Source: an uncultured bacterium (lineage in GTDB: Bacteria; Actinomycetota; Coriobacteriia; Coriobacteriales; Coriobacteriaceae). Taken from it: a stretch of 9,310 bases of DNA. A model generated the notes under the pieces. The model was not told the DNA's origin, ran no database searches, and saw only the letters and a list, made by a program, of their open reading frames with translations. Made by a program: the position numbers and the translations under genes. Numbering within the stretch: position 1 is the first letter of the stretch; every line of letters starts with the position of its first letter. Where the stretch lies: contig CAJMPM010000051.1 in assembly GCA_905215225.1 (NCBI GenBank), forward strand, positions 1 to 9,310, given 5' to 3'. Positions 5,605-9,310 of the stretch are shown piece after piece.

Positions 5605-6915
5605 ATGGACGAACTTTTTCACGTCAGTGAGCGCAAGTCCACAATCGGGACCGAACTTCGCGCTGGACTGACAACATTCCTGGCGATGGCCTACATCATC
5701 GCCGTCAACCCCGCGGTGCTCTCGGGCGCTGGCATCGATGCGGGAGCGCTCGCCTGCGCCACCTGCCTGGGCGCCGGCATCATGACCATCTGCATGGGCA
5801 TCTTCGCCAACCGCCCGCTCGCCTGCGCGTCGGGCCTGGGCATCAACGCCATGATCGCGGGCATCGCCACCACCATGTGCGGCGGCGACTGGCATGTGGC
5901 CATGAGCGTTATCTTCCTCGAAGGTATCGTCATCTTGCTGCTCGTGCTTTGTGGCCTGCGCGAGGCCATCATGGACGCCATCCCGGTTGTCCTGCGTCAC
6001 GCCATCTCGGTGGGTCTGGGCCTGTTCATCGCCATGATTGGCCTGTGCGATGCCGGCATTATCACCGCTGGCGCCGGTACACTCGTCGGTCTGGGCGACA
6101 TCACCTCCCCCACCTTCATCGTCGGCATCATCTCCATCCTAGTGACAGTCGCCCTCGCCTGCCGCAACGTCCCCGGCTCGCTGCTCATCGGCATCGTCGT
6201 CGCCGTCATCGCCGGTATCCCCCTAGGTGTGACCCAGGCTCCGACCGGTATCATCGCCCCGCTCGACTTCTCGAGCATCGGTGGCCCCATCGCCGACGCC
6301 GGCGGCGTGCCCGCCATCGTCAAGGTCCTTACCGACCCCACGCTCCTCGTCATCTCGTTCTCGCTGCTCATGAGTGACTTCTTCGACACCATGGGCACCG
6401 CGATGGCCGTGGCCAAGCAGGGCGAGTTCCTCACCGACGACGGCAACGTCGAGGATATCAAGGAGATCCTGATCGTCGACTCCGCCGCCGCTGCTGTGGG
6501 CGGTTTCATGGGCGTCTCCTCCATCACCACCTTCGTCGAGTCCACCTCTGGCGCTGCCGACGGTGGCCGCACGGGCCTCACCTCCGTCACCACCGGCGTG
6601 CTGTTCATTCTCGCCGCGTTCTTCTCCCCCATCGTCACCATCGTTTCCAGCGCCGCCACCTGCGGTGCTCTGGTCTACGTCGGCTACCTCATGATGAGCG
6701 AGGCCTCCGAGATCGACTGGTCCGACGTGTCGCAGGGTTTCCCGGCGTTCATGATTGTCGCCGGCGTGCCCTTCACCTACTCCATCTCTGCCGGCATTGG
6801 CCTGGGCTTTATCGCCTACGTGATCGTCGCGCTCTTTAAGGGCGAGGCCTCCAAGATCAAGCCGCTCATGTGGATCGCAGCCCTTGCCTTCCTCGTCTAC
6901 TTCTTTGTAGCGTAG
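5605..6915 (+). CDS. NCS2-family purine permease, AzgA/PbuG type
   Basis: This 436-residue membrane transporter is predicted to import purine bases (adenine, hypoxanthine or guanine) by proton symport. The N-terminus, MDELFHVSERKSTIGTELRA followed by GLTTFLAMAYIIAVNP, is typical of the AzgA branch. Further landmarks are GLGINA (78-82 region), SDFFDTMGT (257-265) and VESTSGAADGGRTGLTSV (about 311-328), which hold the substrate-contacting residues of the fold. The hydrophobicity fits the 7+7 inverted-repeat architecture. I chose ATG 5605 because family members begin with this MD-L-F pattern and AGGAAAGG (5591-5598) lies upstream; an in-frame GTG at 5548 would add 19 non-family residues. TATAGT at 5544-5549 is a possible -10 without a good -35. 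The exact base transported is unknown. No purine riboswitch is recognisable in the short leader. Confidence 0.95.
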   Translation: MDELFHVSERKSTIGTELRAGLTTFLAMAYIIAVNPAVLSGAGIDAGALACATCLGAGIMTICMGIFANRPLACASGLGINAMIAGIATTMCGGDWHVAMSVIFLEGIVILLLVLCGLREAIMDAIPVVLRHAISVGLGLFIAMIGLCDAGIITAGAGTLVGLGDITSPTFIVGIISILVTVALACRNVPGSLLIGIVVAVIAGIPLGVTQAPTGIIAPLDFSSIGGPIADAGGVPAIVKVLTDPTLLVISFSLLMSDFFDTMGTAMAVAKQGEFLTDDGNVEDIKEILIVDSAAAAVGGFMGVSSITTFVESTSGAADGGRTGLTSVTTGVLFILAAFFSPIVTIVSSAATCGALVYVGYLMMSEASEIDWSDVSQGFPAFMIVAGVPFTYSISAGIGLGFIAYVIVALFKGEASKIKPLMWIAALAFLVYFFVA

Positions 6916-6941
6916 CGGCAAAGCTGCCAAAGCAGAACACC

Positions 6942-6985
6942 AAAGCGCGGAGTCGCATCGAGCGGCTCCGCGCTTTTCTTTTAAA
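6942..6985 (+). terminator. Intrinsic terminator of the purine permease
   Basis: AAAGCGCGGAG (6942-6952) pairs perfectly with CTCCGCGCTTT (6966-6976) around a 13-base loop, followed by a T-rich run TTTTCTTTT. It lies 26 bases after the permease stop codon and is a textbook Rho-independent terminator. Confidence 0.92.
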
Positions 6986-7122
6986 GACGGGCAGAGCACG
7001 GGCGCGCGATGTATTGTTTCCCGAATTTTGGACATTTTGCCCTCCAAACGGCACTACCGCCGGCTACATCCTGCAGATATGCTGGGCGTAATCGCATAGG
7101 CCCTATGAGGATGGGAGTAACC

Positions 7123-8922
7123 ATGGCCGCCTTGTTCACGACCCCCAAGCGCAATGACAAAACCTCTGGAGCCCATTTTGTCGAGCCCGACGTGCGCCGC
7201 CGCACGCTGCTCGCACACGGCAGCTGGCGCCGCGTGACACGCCGCATCGTTGTAGGCGCCGTTTGCGCGCTCACGGTAAGTTCGCTGCTCATGCCGAGCG
7301 TCTCACTCGCGGCCGAGTGGGTGGACGTCGGCGGCACCCAGTACAACGCCGGCACCGCGGCAGGCGACGAGGCCGGCACCTGGAGCTGGGACGGCGCCGA
7401 CGATATGAAGCTCAACGGCTATGACGGCGGTGCGATCAAGGCCGAGGGCAAGCTCAACATTGCGTACGAGGGCAAGAACACCGTGAAAACCGAGCCCGAT
7501 TACACCGGAGCCGCCATCAAAGCGCAGGATGGCACTAACCAGAAAGCGGAGTTGAACATAACGAGCTCGAATAGCACGGATGAGCTCAATGTGACAGCCG
7601 AGGCCGGTGCAATTAAATCCACAGGCGACCTCTCCATTTCAGGCCCAGGCACCGTGAACACCACAAGCACTACTTCCGACGGAATTGAGGCAAAGGGCGA
7701 CCTCTCTATCACGGGCTCGGGCACCGTGAATGCAACGGGCGGTACCGAAGGTATCCAATCCAAGGGCAAGACCACCATCGATTCCTCTGGCACAGTGATC
7801 GCTAAAGGAGGCGAAGGTTACGGCGTCGCCGCGGGCAGTGGCATCATCATCAAAGGCGGTGGCAAGGTAGAAGCAAGCTCGATAGAAGAAGCGGCGATTT
7901 GGGCTGACGGCAACATCGACATCTCGGGCGGCAGCCAGGTCGAGGCACGCTCCCAGGGAGATCTTGCCGTCGACGCTGAGGGCAGTCTCGCGGTCACGAA
8001 CGCCTCCCTTGACGCAAGCGGTGTTGAATATGGCGTCTATGCCCACAAGGGCGTTACGCTCGATCACGCGACCGTGACGGTCCGCACAAGTGCGAGCGGC
8101 GGCCAGGCCATCGCCCTCATCACTGACGGGGGCGACATCGACATCAAGAACGGCTCCACCGTGGACGCGTTTGCGGAAGGCGAGGTTTCGGCTGCATTCT
8201 CCACCAGAAACGATCGACCCAACGAGAAGGGCGGCCACATCTACATCAGCGACTCCGATGTCAAGGCCATAGCCCGCTATGTCGAGAACGGCGACGGCCC
8301 CATCCCCTACAGCGAAAACCAAGATGGCGAGACGAGGCGCGAACCCCAAGGCGAGAACATCGGCATCATCGCCCAGACCAGCGAGGGCGTCACACCCGCA
8401 GTCATCTCGATCATCCGCAGCAAGGTAACGGCCGAAGGAGATACAGCGGCAATCTTTGCCCGTGCCATGAGCGCTGACGGCAAGACAATCGGCACCATCA
8501 AGATTGAGAACGCCGCCATCCAGACGCCCGAAGGCGGCAAGGTCATTGACTATCGCAAGCTCCGTGACGGCATCTACGAGGCAGGCCAAGCCATCGGCAC
8601 GGGCGACGCCACGGTCGACTCCCTCTATATCAAAGCAGTCGCCAAAAGTACGACCATCGCACCTCCCGAGGTAGCCAAGCCGGAAGACCCCAAGCCCGAC
8701 GAGACCAAGCCCGCAGAAAGCAAGCCCGCGGAGTCCAAGCAGAACCCCAAGCCTGAGGGCTCAAAGCCGACCAAGGCCGTTGCGGCTTCAACCACGAAAG
8801 CCAAGACTACCGGCGTGCTCGCGGCAACCGGCGACACCTCGGGTGCGGCCATCGTGGCAACCGTCCTTGCGGGAACAGCCGCTATCGCCGCAGGCACCAT
8901 GGCGAGCCGTAAGCGTTCTTAG
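7123..8922 (+). CDS. Secreted beta-helix surface protein with LAATG sortase signal
   Basis: This 599-residue protein is built for the cell surface. An N-terminal signal peptide has a long basic region (RRVTRR, 36-41), a hydrophobic core (about 42-58) and a cleavage site near Ala63/64 (SLAAEW). Residues about 100-355 hold roughly ten rungs of 22-26 residues with a repeating G-[IV]-x-A-x-G-x-[IL]-x-I-x-G-G-x-V pattern, typical of right-handed beta-helices and like the carbohydrate-binding-domain (Cthe_2159-like) proteins. A less regular region follows, then a Pro/Lys/Glu stalk with repeated KPAESKPAESK-like units (about 514-550), LAATG (566-570), a hydrophobic segment and RKRS. This is a cell-wall sorting signal of LAxTG type. 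I chose ATG 7123, preceded by GGGAG at 7113-7117. An in-frame ATG at 7009 is not supported. Carbohydrate binding or adhesion is plausible but not shown. Confidence 0.87.
   Translation: MAALFTTPKRNDKTSGAHFVEPDVRRRTLLAHGSWRRVTRRIVVGAVCALTVSSLLMPSVSLAAEWVDVGGTQYNAGTAAGDEAGTWSWDGADDMKLNGYDGGAIKAEGKLNIAYEGKNTVKTEPDYTGAAIKAQDGTNQKAELNITSSNSTDELNVTAEAGAIKSTGDLSISGPGTVNTTSTTSDGIEAKGDLSITGSGTVNATGGTEGIQSKGKTTIDSSGTVIAKGGEGYGVAAGSGIIIKGGGKVEASSIEEAAIWADGNIDISGGSQVEARSQGDLAVDAEGSLAVTNASLDASGVEYGVYAHKGVTLDHATVTVRTSASGGQAIALITDGGDIDIKNGSTVDAFAEGEVSAAFSTRNDRPNEKGGHIYISDSDVKAIARYVENGDGPIPYSENQDGETRREPQGENIGIIAQTSEGVTPAVISIIRSKVTAEGDTAAIFARAMSADGKTIGTIKIENAAIQTPEGGKVIDYRKLRDGIYEAGQAIGTGDATVDSLYIKAVAKSTTIAPPEVAKPEDPKPDETKPAESKPAESKQNPKPEGSKPTKAVAASTTKAKTTGVLAATGDTSGAAIVATVLAGTAAIAAGTMASRKRS
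7624..7732 (+). repeat. Internal near-repeat encoding adjacent beta-helix rungs
   Basis: The stretches 7624-7660 and 7696-7732 are similar at DNA level (both GGCGACCTCTC... then GGCACCGTGAA) and are offset by exactly 72 bases, or 24 codons. They encode GDLSISGPGTVN and GDLSITGSGTVN. This is the best-preserved pair among more diverged rungs and points to growth by unit duplication. Confidence 0.7.
8818..8832 (+). other. Codons for the LAATG sortase recognition motif
   Basis: These five codons give Leu-Ala-Ala-Thr-Gly, 29 residues from the C-terminus. They are followed by about 20 hydrophobic residues rich in Ala, Gly, Val and Ile and a basic RKRS end. LAxTG rather than LPxTG is the motif known for class E sortases of GC-rich Actinobacteria. 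No sortase gene is in the window. Confidence 0.75.
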
Positions 8923-8979
8923 ACGCCTCTGCGCACATGGCAGCTCCCGCGAAGGCCCCGAGCCCCAGCACCGTTTAAC

Positions 8980-9017
8980 AACGCCACCGCCGAGCTCCCC
9001 TCCGGCGGTGGCGTTTT
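8980..9017 (+). terminator. Intrinsic terminator after the surface protein
   Basis: AACGCCACCGCCG (8980-8992) pairs perfectly over 13 bp with CGGCGGTGGCGTT (9003-9015) around a 10-base loop, and the stem runs into TTTT. It lies 57 bases after the stop codon. Confidence 0.92.
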
Positions 9018-9129
9018 CCATATGCGTCCGCAGGGGATGCACGAGATTGTCTTTGGTCTAGCCCAACCGGCATACGCTGGCGTGCGACAATTGGGGCTGC
9101 CGATATCACAACACTGAGAGAAGCCCGTC

Positions 9130-9310
9130 ATGGAAGCGCATCAAAAGCAGATAACCGTTTATTCGAATCATACGGAAAGCGCGCCTGTCATCTACCTTCC
9201 TGTGGTCGTGGGCGACGGCAGCGAGGTTTATAAGTGTTGCCGAGAGCTCGACTGTCCGCCATTAGCCCTCGTCACCATTGGCGGGCTCGAATAGATACGC
9301 GAGCTGAGCC
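9130..9310 (+). pseudogene. Start of a probable alpha/beta-hydrolase esterase gene, interrupted by an in-frame TAG
   Basis: From ATG 9130 the frame reads 54 codons to TAG at 9292-9294. The peptide contains APVIYLPVVVGDGSEV, then YKCCREL, then CPPLALVTIGGLE. From memory, this resembles the N-terminus of putative esterases (alpha/beta hydrolases) in which an IYLP segment is followed by CPP-hydrophobic-I-x-G-L-[DE]-W-x-x-[DE]-[LM]-[ST]-P-W. Here the Trp codon (TGG) would be TAG, and after the stop the same frame reads IRELS to the window edge, which fits that pattern. The likeliest reading is a gene broken by one nonsense change, or a sequencing error. The alternative is a real 54-residue protein. 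The ribosome binding site is weak (GAGAG at 9116-9120). No catalytic residues fall inside the window, so the family call is tentative. Confidence 0.5.

Noticed and set aside
7009..7122. Upstream in-frame ATG codons (7009, 7105, 7111) for the surface protein
   Set aside because: None has a ribosome binding site, and starting at 7009 would add 38 residues of non-signal-peptide character; GGGAG sits correctly before 7123.
6986..7122. Promoter for the surface protein (TTGGAC at 7028-7033 as -35)
   Set aside because: The matching -10 position (CACTAC, spacing 18) is poor and other pairings are no better, so no promoter was annotated.
1..9310. Insertion sequences, prophage, CRISPR arrays, tRNA or rRNA genes
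   Set aside because: No transposase or integrase motif, regularly spaced direct repeats, or recognisable tRNA/rRNA segments were seen on either strand.

Overview
The window looks like chromosome from a GC-rich Actinobacterium of the Coriobacteriia, most likely a gut Collinsella or close relative. This is inferred from strong G/C-ending codon use, clean Shine-Dalgarno sites, the bile salt hydrolase, and the secreted beta-helix surface protein with an LAxTG-type anchor. No 16S or other decisive marker is present, so the genus is an inference.

Layout from left to right. (1) Positions 1-325 (minus) hold the N-terminal part of a LysR-type regulator. It is divergent from a DMT/EamA-family membrane transporter at 444-1355. 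The 118-bp gap between them carries a near-ideal LysR box and a perfect TATAAT for the regulator. (2) A structured 228-bp gap follows, with three separate perfect inverted repeats, and leads into kup (1584-3815), a potassium uptake permease that ends at a strong intrinsic terminator. (3) On the minus strand, convergent with kup, lie a choloylglycine (bile salt) hydrolase (3895-4860) and, upstream of it, a short peptide deformylase-like protein (4992-5411). The deformylase-like protein keeps the metal ligands but lacks the catalytic glutamate. A terminator separates these two genes. (4) Divergent from the deformylase-like gene is an AzgA/PbuG-type NCS2 purine permease (5605-6915), followed by a strong terminator. 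(5) A 599-residue secreted beta-helix protein (7123-8922) has a Pro/Lys/Glu-rich stalk and a C-terminal LAATG sorting signal, followed by another strong terminator. (6) At the right edge is the start of what looks like an alpha/beta-hydrolase esterase gene, with an in-frame amber codon where its family is expected to carry Trp.

Most genes appear to be single-gene transcription units with their own terminators. Shared themes are uptake (K+, purines, DMT substrate) and interaction with the gut environment (bile salt deconjugation, anchored surface protein). I see no mobile element, CRISPR array, tRNA or rRNA. The points most worth a second look are the kup leader and the hairpins before it, the Glu-to-Met change in the deformylase-like protein, the interrupted esterase, and a possible stem over the ribosome binding site of the bile salt hydrolase. 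No clearly new multi-gene system is visible.
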